Shown: positions 21,740 through 34,357, counted from the stretch's first letter. The stretch: 64,000 nucleotides of DNA from Saccopteryx bilineata (GCF_036850765.1 NC_089498.1:69914305-69978304), one strand, 5' to 3'. Numbers and translations: made by a program. The notes: generated by a model from the letters alone, not told the origin.

Positions 21740-23052
21740 TTTTTTTATCATAATGGATATTAAGATATGCCTTGATTCCATTTTGGGTAGAAATTTAGAC
21801 TGGCAAGATTCTATACTTGCCTAATTCTTGGAAAATATATTGGCAGATTAGAAAATAGGTATCTGATATAAACTGAGTCCCTTTTACAATAATGGCAAAT
21901 AAAAACTTTGCTTTAGTAGAAATAGAAATAGTTTGGATATGAAGAGCTGTGATATAGAACATGGCTTGATTCTAAGAAATGTGATAAGTAGAAGAAAACT
22001 GAGAGCAGACTGCTGGACAGTTAGGCAGAACGAGAATATGTTCACGTGAGTTAGGGCAGATTTCTACAGTTAGTTTTAATCTAAGTTCTCTCAACTTACC
22101 TTAAAAAAATACCTGCTCTACACTTGATCTAGAATATAAACTCAGTCTAAGGTTGCCAGATGCACAAAGAAGAATATAAATATTTGAATCTTGCATGGGC
22201 AGTACACTAAAAAATTAATTTTTATCTGAAATTCAAATTAATTGGTATTTAGTAACCTATCTAACACCCCTAATGCAATCAGATCTAATTTTAGACACAT
22301 TTAGGTATCAACCATCATATATGCTTACTATGTATGATATTCTTGTCTTCAAAAATGTTTATTATTTTTTTATCCTTCACTTAGATAAGAAATTTAGCTT
22401 AATTTAGATAAAAGAAGATAAAGTTATTCCAGGTGAATCCTTCTGGAGCTGCTTAGATTGTGGAGGGAAGCAGAGAATGGTAAGGACAGGAATGAAACAA
22501 GAAGGACATTTCTCCACCCTGTAGCCCTTCAATTTAATCAGACAAATAGGACCAGTGCCTGAGGTGCTTACTGACAGGACTAATTAGTCAGAATCCAAAA
22601 TAATTTGTTACTTCTTGTTATTCATGCAATTAACAGAAAGATTGAAAAGTAGACATTCTAGCCCCAAGCAAAGTCATAACATTTATATAGTGAAGACCTT
22701 TTCACCAACTCCTGGTGCTTTTTTGACAAAGGTTGTCTTAGTGGCCATCTGCTTTTGTTCTCAGTATGACCTGTAATTGCATCAGCTCAATCGCCACCTA
22801 CCGGGCCAATTTATATAAGGCCTGTCCTGTATATTCATGAAACAAGAGATTATCCTTGTCACATATGCAAAAGACTACACCAGAAAATTAATAAGTGTAA
22901 TGTCAACTGAGGATGGAATGTGTATTCATTTTTATCTTCAATAACTTATAGATCCCATGAATTTAAAAATATATTTTATTTATTATTTTTTGTTGTTAAA
23001 AGGAGGCAGAATCTCAAAAGTTTGTGAAAATCTGAAATTTTCAGACACTAGG
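21740..23052. other. intergenic DNA
   Basis: 1.3 kb with no recognised gene or repeat. Confidence 0.45.
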
Positions 23053-23066
23053 AGATAATTTTTTTT

Positions 23067-23336
23067 TTTTAATGTTGGGGCCTGGCATGCAATGGGAGGC
23101 CCATACTTCTTCTCATTCTTTCTTTTTTTTTTTTTTTAATTTTTATTTATTCATTTTTTAGAGAGGAGAGAGAGAGACAGAGAGGGAGAGAGAGGAGAGA
23201 GAGACGGGGGGAAGAGCTGAGCTGGAAGCATCAACTCCCATATGTGCCTTGACCAGGCAAGCCCAGGGTTTCGAACCCGTGACCTCAGCATTTCCAGGTC
23301 AACGCTTTATCCACTGCACCACCACAGGTCAGGCCA
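23067..23336 (-). repeat. SINE type B with 3' transduction
   Basis: The SINE body on minus runs 23334 to ~23130, with its own A-run (T15 on plus at ~23122-23137). About 50 bp of non-SINE sequence (23071-23120) follows, then a second A-run that merges with the duplication AGATAATTTTTTTT (23053-23066; 23337-23350). The extra segment lies inside the duplication, so it arrived with the SINE. Confidence 0.75.
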
Positions 23337-23359
23337 AGATAATTTTTTTTCTGTTATTA

Positions 23360-23645
23360 GAAACACATTTTAATTCCATACATAGATGAGACACAAAATT
23401 GAGACTCATGGACATAGATAAGAGTGCAGTGGTTACCTGGGGAAGGGGAAGAGGAAGAGAGAAGAGGAAGAAGGGTGGGGAAGGGGAGGGGCAGGAAGAG
23501 AAACAAATATAAGGTGAGGGAGGATGATCTGACTTTGGCTGATGGGTATACAACATAATCGAATGTCCAAATGATGTAGAGATGTGCTCTGTTGACCAGT
23601 GTCACCCTGTTAAAATTAATTGTCTAAATAAAAAAAAAAGAAAAA
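23360..23645 (+). mobile_element. LINE-1 3'UTR fragment
   Basis: CATACATAGATGAGACACAA, GA-rich tract 23430-23500, then CACCCTGTTAAAATTAATTG plus an A-tail. Confidence 0.85.
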
Positions 23646-23765
23646 GAAACTCATTTTGCTACAATAAAAATATTGAAGTAAATAGTTGAAAATAAAACCT
23701 GATTGCACCAAAAAGAGTCCACCAGAAAAATAGATCATGGGCTGAACTATAAGAAGCAAAGGTAG

Positions 23766-24098
23766 CCTGACCAGGTGGTGGCGCAGTGGATAGAGCATCG
23801 GACTGGGATGCGGAAGGACCCAGGTTCCAGACCCCGAGGTCGTCGGCTTGAGCGCGGGCTCATCTGGCTTGAGCAGAGAGCTCACCAGCTTGGACCCAAG
23901 GTCGCTGGCTCCAGTAACCGGGGGGTTACTCGGTCTGCTGAAGGCCCGCGGTCAGGGCACATGTGAGAAAGCAATCAATGAACAACTAAGAAGTCGCAAA
24001 TCGCAAAGAGAAACTGATAATTGATGCTTCTCATCTCTCTCCGTTCCTGTCTGTCTGTCCCTGTCTATTTCTGCCTCTGTAAAGAAAAAAAAAAAAAG
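23766..24098 (+). repeat. SINE type A
   Basis: Head CCTGACCAGGTGGTGGCGCA. The duplication AGCAAAGGTAG is at 23755-23765 and 24106-24116. Confidence 0.95.
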
Positions 24099-24116
24099 AA
24101 GAAGCAGCAAAGGTAG

Positions 24117-24998
24117 TTCAGATTTCTTTATTGTACAGAACAGCTTAGAAATCCATTTAAATAAATTTATAAGCACATTCATTTCCAATTCAAAATCATG
24201 TCATTTCTGTCAATAATCTATACTTAGCTAATTCCTTTTTATGTTTTCAAATTATTTCATTTTCTTTTTTATATTAAACTTGATTACTATATAAAGTGCT
24301 GAACTATCTTTCTATCTTACTACCAAAAAAGACATAACCAGAGTATCCTGCTTCACATAATTGTTGTGGAAAATTTTCTCACATATCTCCTATTTTTTAG
24401 TTTTCTATTGGTAGTCCAATAATTTGTCTATTTGTGTAGAAAGTAAGTTGTCCCATAGAATCATCAGCTCAGAATAGAGTCATCTCTCCTTCCAAATAAT
24501 TGGAAAAGTAAGGATAATTGATCTGGAAGCTCAGGGATTAAATCTGACCTCAAAAGCCTTTAAATTTATCTTCTATTCGTTGGCCTGTAATGATTTGTTT
24601 CAATTATATTTCAAAACTTAGTATCAGGAAAGTTTCATATAAGAATCAAGATGTTCATTTTGTTTTAAATAATCAGAATATATGGTAAATCCAGGCCAGG
24701 CAATAACAGAATATCCTGAAACTGGCAGCCTCTGCATGCTGTAGACATAGCTCTATGTTGCTGCTTCCTCAGTTCTAATTACTGAGGTCCACTATCGTGT
24801 GTCTAATATGATGGTGTCTAAACACTACAAAATAATGATAGCTTGTTCTATTAAGTCTCACACAGTGAAAAATTCCAAACTAGAGTCATACAGTTAGAAA
24901 AAAAAATAACCAACAAAATGTTATTTACCTGGTGAAAAGTCAGCATGTCCATTTTGCAGTAACCTCATTAATATCTAATGGTACAAAGGAGAGAAAAG
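24117..24998. other. intergenic DNA
   Basis: 0.9 kb, nothing recognised. Confidence 0.45.
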
Positions 24999-25005
24999 TG
25001 AAGGG

Positions 25006-25411
25006 GGTTTTTTTTGGGTTTTTTTTGGGGGGGGGTTAGTGACAGGAGGGGAGGCAGAGACAGACTGCTGCATGTTCTCTGACCAGAATCCACCCAGCAA
25101 GCCCACTAGGGGGCGATGCTCTGCCTATCTGGGGTCCTTGTTATGTTGCAACCAAAGACATTTTTTTAGCACCTGAAGCGAAGGCCATGGAGCCATTCTC
25201 AAAACTGGGGGCCAACTCACTCCAATCGAGCCATAGCTTCAGGAAGGGAGGAGGAAAAAGAGAGAGAGAGAGATGGAGAGAGAGACAGAGAGAAAAGCGA
25301 GAGGGGGAGGAGTGAAGAAGATGGTTGCTTCTCCTGTGTGCCTTGACCTAGAATTAAACCCGGACTTCCACAGCTGGCTGATGCTCTACCACTGAGCCAC
25401 TTGGCCAGGGC
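25006..25411 (-). repeat. SINE type C, older
   Basis: Minus strand GGCCCTGGCCAAGTGGCTCA. The plus strand begins with T/G-runs (GGGTTTTTTTTGGG). Short duplication TGAAGGG. GA-rich expansion at 25255-25310. Confidence 0.88.
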
Positions 25412-25551
25412 CTGAAGGGATTCTTAAATGGGTTTCATAGTAGTACTAGAACACCTTTTAAATAATGATTTAAAATTTATGGACAGTATTTTTATTTTTT
25501 ATATTGGGAGTGTCATTTTGTTGAAGAGAAACCTCTAAAATACAATTTGTG

Positions 25552-25723
25552 CCTGACCTGTGGTGGCGCAGTGGATGGAGCATCGACCTGGAAATGCTGA
25601 GGTCGCTGGTTTGAAACCCTGGGCTTGCCTAGTCAAGGCACATGTGGGAGTTGATGCTTCCAGCTCCTCCCCCCTTCTCTCTCTCTGTGTCTCTCTCTCC
25701 TCTCTAAAAATGAATAAAAAAAA
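25552..25723 (+). repeat. SINE type B
   Basis: Head CCTGACCTGTGGTGGCGCAG. The duplication AAATACAATTTGTG flanks it (25538-25551 and ~25725-25738). Confidence 0.94.
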
Positions 25724-25738
25724 AAAATACAATTTGTG

Positions 25739-26248
25739 TGTGTATGAATGTTGGTATAGACTCGCAGGAGTGAGTGCATATATGTGTTATGTGTTGATCC
25801 TGACACAAAGAGCTCATATGCTTCCTCATTTCCTATATTCACCCTGAAATATGAATAATAGTCACAATGCAGTTACCTATTTCTTTTCAACATTTTCATT
25901 ATAGTAAAGGTATGCTTTACTGAGACAGATTCAGTTAATTAAGTCACTCTTACTTCATATTATACATTATTCTGTTTAGACAGCATAGCAATCCTGTTAA
26001 CATTTTGCTCATGGATGACCTCCTTCAAAGCTAAGTTCTATTCAGTAGCACTCTGTAAATAAATCAAAAAATGAAGTGTAATATGAACAATTTATCTTTT
26101 TAAGGATCCAGAATATCAATGTGAAGGAAAAATAAAACTGACATGAAGTTCATAATGTTATAAAATAAGGACCATTTAATCTGTGATATCTATTTATTTA
26201 ATAGATTTATGCTTGACATCCATTTCCCTGGCAATGGCAAGTATCATA
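25739..26248. other. intergenic DNA
   Basis: Nothing recognised apart from a short TG-rich patch. Confidence 0.45.
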
Positions 26249-26261
26249 AAAACATTTTTTT

Positions 26262-26494
26262 AGCCTGACCTGTGGTGGTGCAGTAGATAAAGCGTCGACC
26301 TGGAAATGCTGAGGTCGCCGGTTCGAAACCCTGGGCTTGCCTGGTCAAGGCACATATGGGAGTTGATGCTTCCAGCTCCTCCCCCTTCTCTCTCTCTGTC
26401 TCTCTGTCTCTCTCCCTCTCTCTCTCCTCTCTAAAAATGAATAAATAAATAAATAAAACCAACAAAGCTTGAAATTTAAAAAAAAAAAAAAAAA
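26262..26494 (+). repeat. SINE type B with short 3' transduction
   Basis: Body to (AATA)n at ~26457, then ~21 bp of unrelated sequence (CCAACAAAGCTTGAAATTT), then A20. The duplication AAAAACATTTTTTT is at 26248-26261 and again ~26493-26508, so the extra segment is inside the insertion. Confidence 0.78.
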
Positions 26495-26508
26495 AAAACA
26501 TTTTTTTT

Positions 26509-27108
26509 AAAAAGATTTTTCCACATAGATTTAGATCTTGTTACTGAAGAGCTGAAAAGTAAAGATTCTGTATAAGTCATATACAAAAATATTATTATTA
26601 TTAATAACTGTGTCTGGGGTATTGGCCAAAAGTTGCTAATTTATTAAGTATAAATTCTACTTAACAAAATGATTGGAAAATTTTTATTTAAATTATAGAG
26701 TAGATTTTTAGCATTTTCTATGAAATGTATTATCCATCTAAATAATGAGATATCTACTGTAAACTATTAATATTAGATAAAAGTAAGAGTTCTAAAACCC
26801 TTTAAAATTATATATAAGTATATATATATTTCCATAAGTGTTGAATCTGTCAGTTATCATATAAATATATTATACAAATCAGCATTAGACTCAATTGCAA
26901 TGGATATTCATGTCTTAATTGAGTCAAACCTTTGCCAACATTCTCCAAATTACCTTAATTTTGATCCCCATTCATAAACTATTTTGTTCATATATTTACA
27001 AAATATGTATTACTTATAAATCATGAACATTATTTACTCTACTAATAAATTATAAAATCAGACAAGGAAAATATATAAATGTAATACAATAAATAAAAAA
27101 TACTTTTA
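26509..27108. other. very AT-rich intergenic DNA
   Basis: Nothing recognised. Confidence 0.45.
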
Positions 27109-27507
27109 GCCCTGGCCGGTTGGCTCAGCGGTAGAGCGTCGGCCTAGCGTGCGGAGGACCCGGGTTCGATTCCCGGCCAGGGCACACAGGAGAAGCACCC
27201 ATTTGCTTCTCCACCCCTCCGCCGCGCTTTCCTCTCTGTCTCTCTCTTCCCCTCCCGCAGCCAAGGCTCCATTGGAGCAAAGATGGCCCGGGCGCTGGGG
27301 ATGGCTCTGTGGCCTCTGTCTCAGGCGCTAGAGTGGCTCTGGTCGCAACATGGCGATGCCCAGGATGGGCAGAGCATCGCCCCCTGGTGGGCAGAGCAGT
27401 CGCCCCATGGTGGGCGTGCCGGGTGGATCCCGGTCGGGCGCATGCGGGAGTCTGTCTGACTGTCTCTCCCTGTTTCCAGCTTCAGAAAAATGAAAAAAAA
27501 AAAAAAA
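27109..27507 (+). repeat. SINE type C, CATGGCGA-type subfamily, near-intact
   Basis: Acceptor-stem-like ends GCCCTGG/CCAGGGC, T-arm CCGGGTTCGATTCCCGG, A box TGGCTCAGCGG, A-tail. Very similar to 54002-54400. Confidence 0.96.
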
Positions 27508-27554
27508 AGTTATACTTGATACATGAATACGATGTAATTAAACATTCTGTCTTT

Positions 27555-27878
27555 TTTTTTATACAGGGACAGAGATAAAGTCAGAGAGAGGGATAGAGAG
27601 GGACAGACAGAAACACAGAGAGACGAGAAGCATCAATCATCAGTTTTTCGTTGCGACACCTTAGTTGTTCATTGATTGCTTTCTCATATGTGCCTTGACC
27701 ACGGGCCATCAGCAGACCGAGTAACCCCTTGCTTGAGCCAGCGACCTTGGGTCCAAGCTGGTGAGTTTTTGCTCAAACCAGATGAGCCCGCACTCAAACT
27801 GGCGACCTCAGGGGCTCGAACCTGGGTCCTCCACATCCCAGTCTGGCACTCTACCCATTGCGTCACCGCCTGGTCCGG
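27555..27878 (-). repeat. SINE type A
   Basis: Minus strand GGCCGGACCAGGCGGTGACG, modules, body CAATCAATGAACAACTAAGG. Confidence 0.93.
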
Positions 27879-30463
27879 CCCATCTTCCTTTTTAATTCTT
27901 GAATTTTGCCATAAGAATTTGAAAGTTAGCTTTCTAATTTCAATTCGTTAAAGACTTAGATTTTAAGGACTGACAGAGATGAATAAATTGTACAGTAGTA
28001 AGTACATAGTAAAACATATATAAACATAGCATTGTTTATGGTTACTAAATCATTATAATTACATTTCAACAATACCCACTAGGTATGCAAATCCTGTAAC
28101 GAGAAAGAGCAGGTTCTGTTGCTGACTTAGTCTTCTTCTCTGTTTCGCTTTCACTTACTGTAGATACTATTGTGGCCTGATATTACTGAAATCCACAGTT
28201 GCCTGGTTTAGGAAGGTAACTCTTCCTACATTTGAAAGTTTATTTATTTATTTTTATAATTCTTTGGAGACACTGATACTGGTAACAACTCATGATAGTA
28301 TTGGAAAGGCTACTCCTCTCCCATCACTCACAATTCCCTCTTCACTCCATTAAGCATCCTATAATTCTCTTCTCGCCCAAAGCCAAGAAAGGAAACCCTT
28401 TTGAAAAGATCCTTTTAAAATGGTCTGCATATTTCTTGCACTTGTTTTCTTTTCACTATTATTGAGGCAATGTAATAAACTGATTCAGATTTTGGCTGGA
28501 AAGCTGTATTCAAATTATGTCTCAACCACATCTTAGTACTATAGCTTGGGCTAATTATGTTATTTTGCTGTGTCTCAGTTTCCTGGGCAATATAAGGAAA
28601 TATATGGGCATTGTAATAGGAGGAATGGATATTTTTGTGAGATTATCAGGAAAAGTTAATGGGTGCTATTTATGTAAAGATCTGAACAAAGTAAGGGAGT
28701 GTGACATGGATATATTTGGGACAGTGGTCAAGTTGAGGGGAAGAGCATGTGACAGATTGTTCAAGGAAGAGCACGTTTGGACTAGAAATAGATGGAAATG
28801 GAGGTGAGTATGGCTAAAGTGCAAAATATGGACAAGAAGGGATGAATTCAGAAAGAAGTTAGAGAGGCAAATTATGACATACCTGGTAGGTTATCAAAAA
28901 GACTTTGTTTTTCACTCTGAAAGAAGGGGCATATCAATGAATGACTTTGCATAGAAGTGTGAAAAAATCTGACTAAAGTTTTACCTTTTCTTGGGATTTG
29001 ATTTTTTTATTTTGCTCCACTACCTTGCATCTAATTTATGGGTTTACCTGTTGTTTTCCTCTATGCAAGCTTCTTTAGGACCAGGATCATTAATTATTCC
29101 TCTTTAATTCTACAGAGTATACTGTACTACCTAAACTAAAATAGATGCTCAAGCGTTATTTGCTGAAGTGAATTGCAAAAAAGAGAATAATTCATCCCTG
29201 AATTAGTTAGCTGAGTGCTGTAGAAAAGGTTGTGTTCTAAAATTCTAGGGAACTTTTTGTGTGTGTATGTGTGTGACTTTAGGAAAATTCTTTAATTATT
29301 GAATCATTCATTAAACCTTTTTTATTTAAGTCTATGAACAAAGATGGCATCTCCTAAATTAACTAGGTCTTGGTGTTCTTATTTTTACAATGAGAACTGT
29401 ACCTGTTCAAGATATCAAGTTCTAAGTTAAGGGTATTGTGAGCTTAAAGTAATTTTTGGCTTAATTTGCTCTCATGGACCATTTCCCAGGTATGTTTCAA
29501 TGAGATTGAAGACTAGAAACTAGCTCCCGATTACTAAAGCTTTAAGCCTATTGAGAAGTCATTAGTTTGATAAAATTTTTAAATGCTTCCTCCCATTCAG
29601 TTTGACATTGCTAATAATCATGCATCTACTTTTCCCCTTGATATTCTTATATTGTTTAATTCATAAACTTAATAAAGCCTATACTACTTATAAACCTACA
29701 TATCTTTTCAATATAAAGGAGATAGGGACATATTAAAATATATGCTTTATGCAGCTGCATAAAAGCAACTATATTAGTTCCCATCAGACATGCTGTAATA
29801 TGAATACAGCCACTAATTATTGAAATATGTATTTAAATATACATGTTCCATTAATAGTGTATCATAAAAATACATCATATAAAGGAATATATGATATATT
29901 TATTATGACATTGGAATTATATTGAGGCTACACTGTAATTTAAAATCATTTTTACCACACATTCTGGGCTATTTCATGAAAACAGCCCCATATTCTATTC
30001 ATGACCTAGCTTTAACTTGGCTCCTCTGAAAATTTCCTGCACTATTTTTAGTGCCTTGAGGGATTAGAGTAGGATTTAAACTAAGATCATTTCTCCATAC
30101 TCATTGCACATTATTGTAGCATGTTGAAATAATAATAAAACTTAGCATTGCCATGTTTTATGTGTAGAGAAAGAATAAACTTACAACATATTATCTGTTA
30201 TTGCCCATTCTGGAATGGAAAGGCTCCCTGTAATTGTTTTAAATTTCAGCAATAGAAAATTAAATAAAATGTGCCATTTATTTTACTTCAAGGATTTTCT
30301 ACAATATACATTAACCTGGGAAAGAAAGGTTTGGTGGAGTCCCTGAGGACTCTGGGGCTGTCACTATGATATGTCAAAGTAGCATCCACAACATTGTTGA
30401 CTTCATGATATATTGAAAATAATTTTCTATTTTTGGGGCTATGGCCCAAGACATGGCAGCCTT
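27879..30463. other. intergenic DNA (contains a MIR remnant)
   Basis: 2.6 kb of low-GC sequence. Apart from the MIR at 28490-28640, no repeat, RNA gene or exon is recognised. The 96-codon frame at 28517-28807 overlaps the MIR and is not credible. Confidence 0.45.
28490..28640 (+). repeat. MIR remnant
   Basis: Core similarity around GTGTCTCAGTTTCCTGGGCA preceded by a decayed CTTGGGCTAATTA phrase (MIR core CTTGGGCAAGTTAC...CTCAGTTTCCTCATC). Confidence 0.75.
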
Positions 30464-30473
30464 AAGAAATTTG

Positions 30474-30855
30474 AGCCCTGGCCAGTTGACTCAGTGGTAG
30501 AGCATCAGCCTGGCGTGCAGGAGTCCCGGGTTTGATTCCCAGCCAGGGCACACAGGAGAGGCGCCCATCTGCTTCTCCACCCCTCTCCCTCTCCTTCCTC
30601 TCTGTCTCTCTCTTCCCCTCCCGCAGCTGAGGCTCCATTGGAGTAAAGTTGGCCCGGGCGCTGAGAATGGCTACATGGCCTCGGCCTCAGGCACTAGAAT
30701 GGCTCTGTTCACAACAGAGCAATGCCCCAGATGGGCAGAGCATCGTGCCCTGGTGGGCGTGCCGGGTGGTTCCCAGTTGGGCACATGCGGGAGTCTGTCT
30801 GACTGCCTTCCCGTTTCCAACTTCAGAAAAATACAAAAAAAAAAAAAAAAAAAAA
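30474..30855 (+). repeat. SINE type C
   Basis: Head GCCCTGGCCAGTTGACTCAG, complete body, A20 tail. Short duplication AAGAAATTT. Confidence 0.95.
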
Positions 30856-30869
30856 AAGAAATTTCAAAA

Positions 30870-31487
30870 TTGTAATCCATGCTTATTAGTTAATTTAGGT
30901 AAATGTATATCTTTGTAAATATTCTTTAATACTCCGACAATATATTGCTTAAACATATAGTATTTATATTGCATAAAAAAAGGAGTCATTTATTATATAT
31001 GTGTATATATATTAGCAATAATTATTTTGCTCAACTTTTTGACCTTGGTCTTCATAGGTTAATTACTTTTTCCATAACCTCTTAATATATTTTACTCCAC
31101 TGCTCTTATACTTGAGTCCTCAGGAGCAACCTGTCAACAACATATCTTTGCTTTCACACTTAACTACAGTCAGATACTTCCAAGGTATGTACCCTACTCT
31201 AGCTGACCTTGGAATCCTTGAAAAGCTACCACCTGGAGTCAATGTCTATTTTTAAGCTCCCTCCAAATAATCAAAAAAAATTTTATCTTGTTCTGCTCTC
31301 TTTGTCTAACTCTTCCAATAGCTGGTGATACCAAAGATATAATATGCATGTGTGTGTCATGTGTGTACATTTTTTTTATTTGTAGCATGTCTATTTTTAG
31401 CATGTCTATCTCAATTGTAGAAGCTGTACTATTTTTACCCTTATTTCTATTCTTTTCTTTATTGATAAGATCATAATAGTTCATAAA
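30870..31487. other. intergenic DNA
   Basis: Nothing recognised; AT-rich. Confidence 0.45.
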
Positions 31488-31660
31488 GCAAAATGTGGTC
31501 CCTCAACCAGGTACAGTAGCATCACCCAAGAACTTTGTAGAAATGCATAGTCTCAGGCCTCAGAGACTTTTGAATCAAAACTCCAGAGTGGGGCCCAAAT
31601 CCTTAATAAGCCTTCCACATAATTTCAATAACACTAATGTGTGAGAAGCACAGTCATTAG
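31488..31660 (+). mobile_element. MER5A-like hAT-Charlie MITE remnant
   Basis: Phrases AATGTGGTCCCTCAACCAGG, GCATCACCCAAGAACTTTGT, GAGTGGGGCCCAAATCC and GTGTGAGAAGCACAGT align in order with the MER5A consensus as I remember it. Confidence 0.8.
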
Positions 31661-32009
31661 GCTTTTGGGTCATCTACAATTTTGAATTTCTTCTTCCAAC
31701 TACACCGGGTTTGGATTTGATTTCTTCTTTTGTATACACCCTGATTTGAATTTGCTCTCCTGAATTCAAGTAATGTTCTCACCTTTAACACCACCAAAGT
31801 TTTCTTGCTACCTAGATTCTTTGCTACTGAATATTGTCAATAGTGAGTGCTCTTCACTATGCAATGCTGCCACTCAAGATGACTATTAAAGTAGGTGCTT
31901 TCCTAGGACCTTAGATTAACTCTAATAAGACAGCTTTCAATCTTTTTCAGGCAAGACTCAGAAAAACGGTTCTGTCTTTTTTTATTTTCTTTCTTTAAAA
32001 AAAATTTTT
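31661..32009. other. intergenic DNA
   Basis: Nothing recognised. Confidence 0.4.
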
Positions 32010-32416
32010 TTTCTTTAATAGAAACAGAGAAAGAATCAGAGAGAGGACAGATATAGGGACAGACAGATAGGAAGGGAGAAAGATGAGAAGCATCAATTCT
32101 TCATTGTGGCACCTTAGTTGTTCACTGAATGCTTTCTCATATGTGCCTTTACTAGGGGAACTAGAGCAGAGCGAGTGACCCCTTGCTTAAGTCAGCGACC
32201 TTGGCCTTCAAGCCAGTGACCTTTGGGCTCAAGCCAGCGACCATGGGGTCATGTCTATAATCCCATGCTCAAGCCAGTGACTCTGTGGTCAAGATGGTGA
32301 ACCTTTGTTCAAGCCTGATGAGCCCGTGCTTAGGTTGGTGACCTCAAGGTTTGCGAACCTGGTTCTTCCGTGTGCCAGTCTGACACTCTATTCACTGTGC
32401 CATGGCCTTGTCAGGC
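32010..32416 (-). repeat. SINE type A, many-module variant
   Basis: Plus strand shows at least six CAAGCCAGYGACCTT-like modules between the GA-rich tail end and the head (GCCTGACAAGGCCATGGCAC on minus). Confidence 0.88.
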
Positions 32417-32424
32417 GTTTTTAA

Positions 32425-32751
32425 TCTTTTTTAGTTAGGAAGGTAGAAAGGAAGATTTCTACATGTACCCCAACTGGGATCCACCCAGCAACCCCAATTG
32501 GGGCCAATGTGGGACAACCAAGCTGTTTTTAGCACCTGAAGCTGACTGACACTCTTGAACCAACTGAGCTATTCGAAGAGCCTGGGGCCATGATCACCAA
32601 TCAACCCACTGGCCGTAGGAGAGGAAGAGGTAGAGAAGGGGAAGTGGGGAGTAGCAAATGGTTGCTTTTATAGTGTGTCTTTATTGGAATCAAATCTGGA
32701 ATGTCCATACACTGGGCCAATGCTCTATCCACTGAGCCACCAGCCAGGGCC
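32425..32751 (-). repeat. SINE type C, old and diverged
   Basis: Minus strand GGCCCTGGCTGGTGGCTCAG; the body is recognisable (GCACCTGAAGCTG, GGGATCCACCCAGC on plus). It abuts the previous SINE. Confidence 0.82.
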
Positions 32752-33468
32752 TATGCACTTTCCTTTTAAGTTCTTCTTTTAAATTCCTTTGCCAAAAGAC
32801 AAACAAATAGCCTAAAGTACAACGTATCTCCCTATCAGATTTATTAGATGTCATTAAGAAAGTCACTGAGATCTCTCTTCTTTTTCATAGGAAATAGTCA
32901 CCTAGCTCTCTCCTTATATCAGTCATGTGAACTTCACCACAATTTTAAGACTTATACTATTAATTAATATTCTAACATAGCTTTATTGATATATGTGGAG
33001 AAATTTATTTTTGTCTCATTTTAATTTCACACTGGCTATTGCATATAACTACTGAAACACATTAGTGACAGAATCATAGCTTTCTTTTGTCTCCACATGA
33101 ATGAAGATGGATTTCATAATGTGTAATAAATACTAGTTGATAAAGATAGTTATGCTAAAAATAGGCTTTGCATTATAAAATGGTCCAATACTATACAATT
33201 TTAAGCCATGCTACTGTGAGCATGCCTCATTTTATATTTATCACATACTGATTTTTAAAGCCCTGCCAAGAAATGTCCCATAAAAGCAGCTGTTCATTAT
33301 AACTGATAATGCTCTATTTGACAGCTTCTTTCACAATTACAAGCTTTCAGTAATAATTATTTTTATTCTTCCTTTTTTTACATTAAAAATGCACATGTAA
33401 CACTATAATACATCTATTTAATATGTTTAAAGATAACTAAATATTTTTACTTCAATTAGTTTATTTAA
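32752..33468. other. intergenic DNA
   Basis: Nothing recognised. Confidence 0.45.
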
Positions 33469-33480
33469 AAATATTACTTA

Positions 33481-33870
33481 GGCCCTGGCTGGTTGGCTCA
33501 GCGGTGGAGCGTCGGCCTGGCGTGCGGGGGACCCGGGTTCGATACCCGGCCAGGGCACATAGGAGAAGCGCCCATTTGCTTCTCCACCGCCCCCTCCTTC
33601 TCTCTCTTCCCCTCCCGCAGCCAAGGCTCCATTGGAGCAGGGATGGCTCGGGCTCTGGGGATGGCTCCCTGGCCTCTACCCCAGGTGCTAGAGTGGCTCT
33701 GGTCGCGGCGGAGCGACACCCCGGAGGGGCAGAGCATCGCCCCCTGGTGGGCAGAGCTTCACCCCTGGTGGGCGTGCCAGGTGGATCCCGGTCGGGCGCA
33801 TGCGGGAGTCTGTCTGACTGTCTCTCCCTGTTTCCAGCTTCAGAAAAGTACAAAAAAATAATAATAATAA
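33481..33870 (+). repeat. SINE type C, near-intact
   Basis: Head GGCCCTGGCTGGTTGGCTCA, body complete, tail (AAT)n. A second, older type C follows within 15 bp. Confidence 0.94.
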
Positions 33871-33879
33871 CTTAAATTT

Positions 33880-34231
33880 GGCCCTGGCTAGTTGGCTCAG
33901 TGGTAGAGCATCGGCCCTGCGAGTGGGACTCCCGGGTTTGATTCCTGATCAGGGCACACAAGAGAAGCGCCCATCTGCTTCTTCCCCCTTCCCCCTCTCG
34001 CTTCTCTTTCTCTCTTCTCCTCTTGCAGCCATGGTTTGATTGGAGTGAATTGGCCCCAGGTGCTGAGGATGGCTCAACGTCCTCCACCTCAGGCACTAAG
34101 AAGGGCTCAGTTGCTAAGTAATAGAGCAACACCCCAGATGAGCAGAGCAACTCCCTCTAGTGAACTTGCCTGGTGGATCCCGGTTGGGGCACATGGGTGA
34201 GTCTGTCTCTCTGCCTTCCATCTGTTCACTG
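33880..34231 (+). repeat. SINE type C, older
   Basis: Head GGCCCTGGCTAGTTGGCTCA, diverged body ending TCTGTCTCTCTGCC. No clear A-tail. Confidence 0.88.
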
Positions 34232-34335
34232 AATTAATATATATATTACTTGAATTTACTACAATTACGTATCTATAGAGGTTACTTAATATATAGCTTA
34301 AAATGTTTTATCAAATTTGTTTTTAAAAAGATTCT

Positions 34336-34357
34336 AGGCCCTGGCCGATTGGCTCAT
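34336..34357 (+). repeat. isolated SINE type C 5' head fragment
   Basis: GGCCCTGGCCGATTGGCTCA, then unrelated DNA. Only the first ~22 bp of the family are present. Confidence 0.5.

Noticed and set aside
27109..27190. tRNA gene call
   Set aside because: The cloverleaf-like head is followed by the SINE body and A-tail and recurs dozens of times; it is a SINE, not a tRNA gene.
28517..28807. 96-codon frame as a gene
   Set aside because: Its 5' third is a MIR and no domain or start context supports it.
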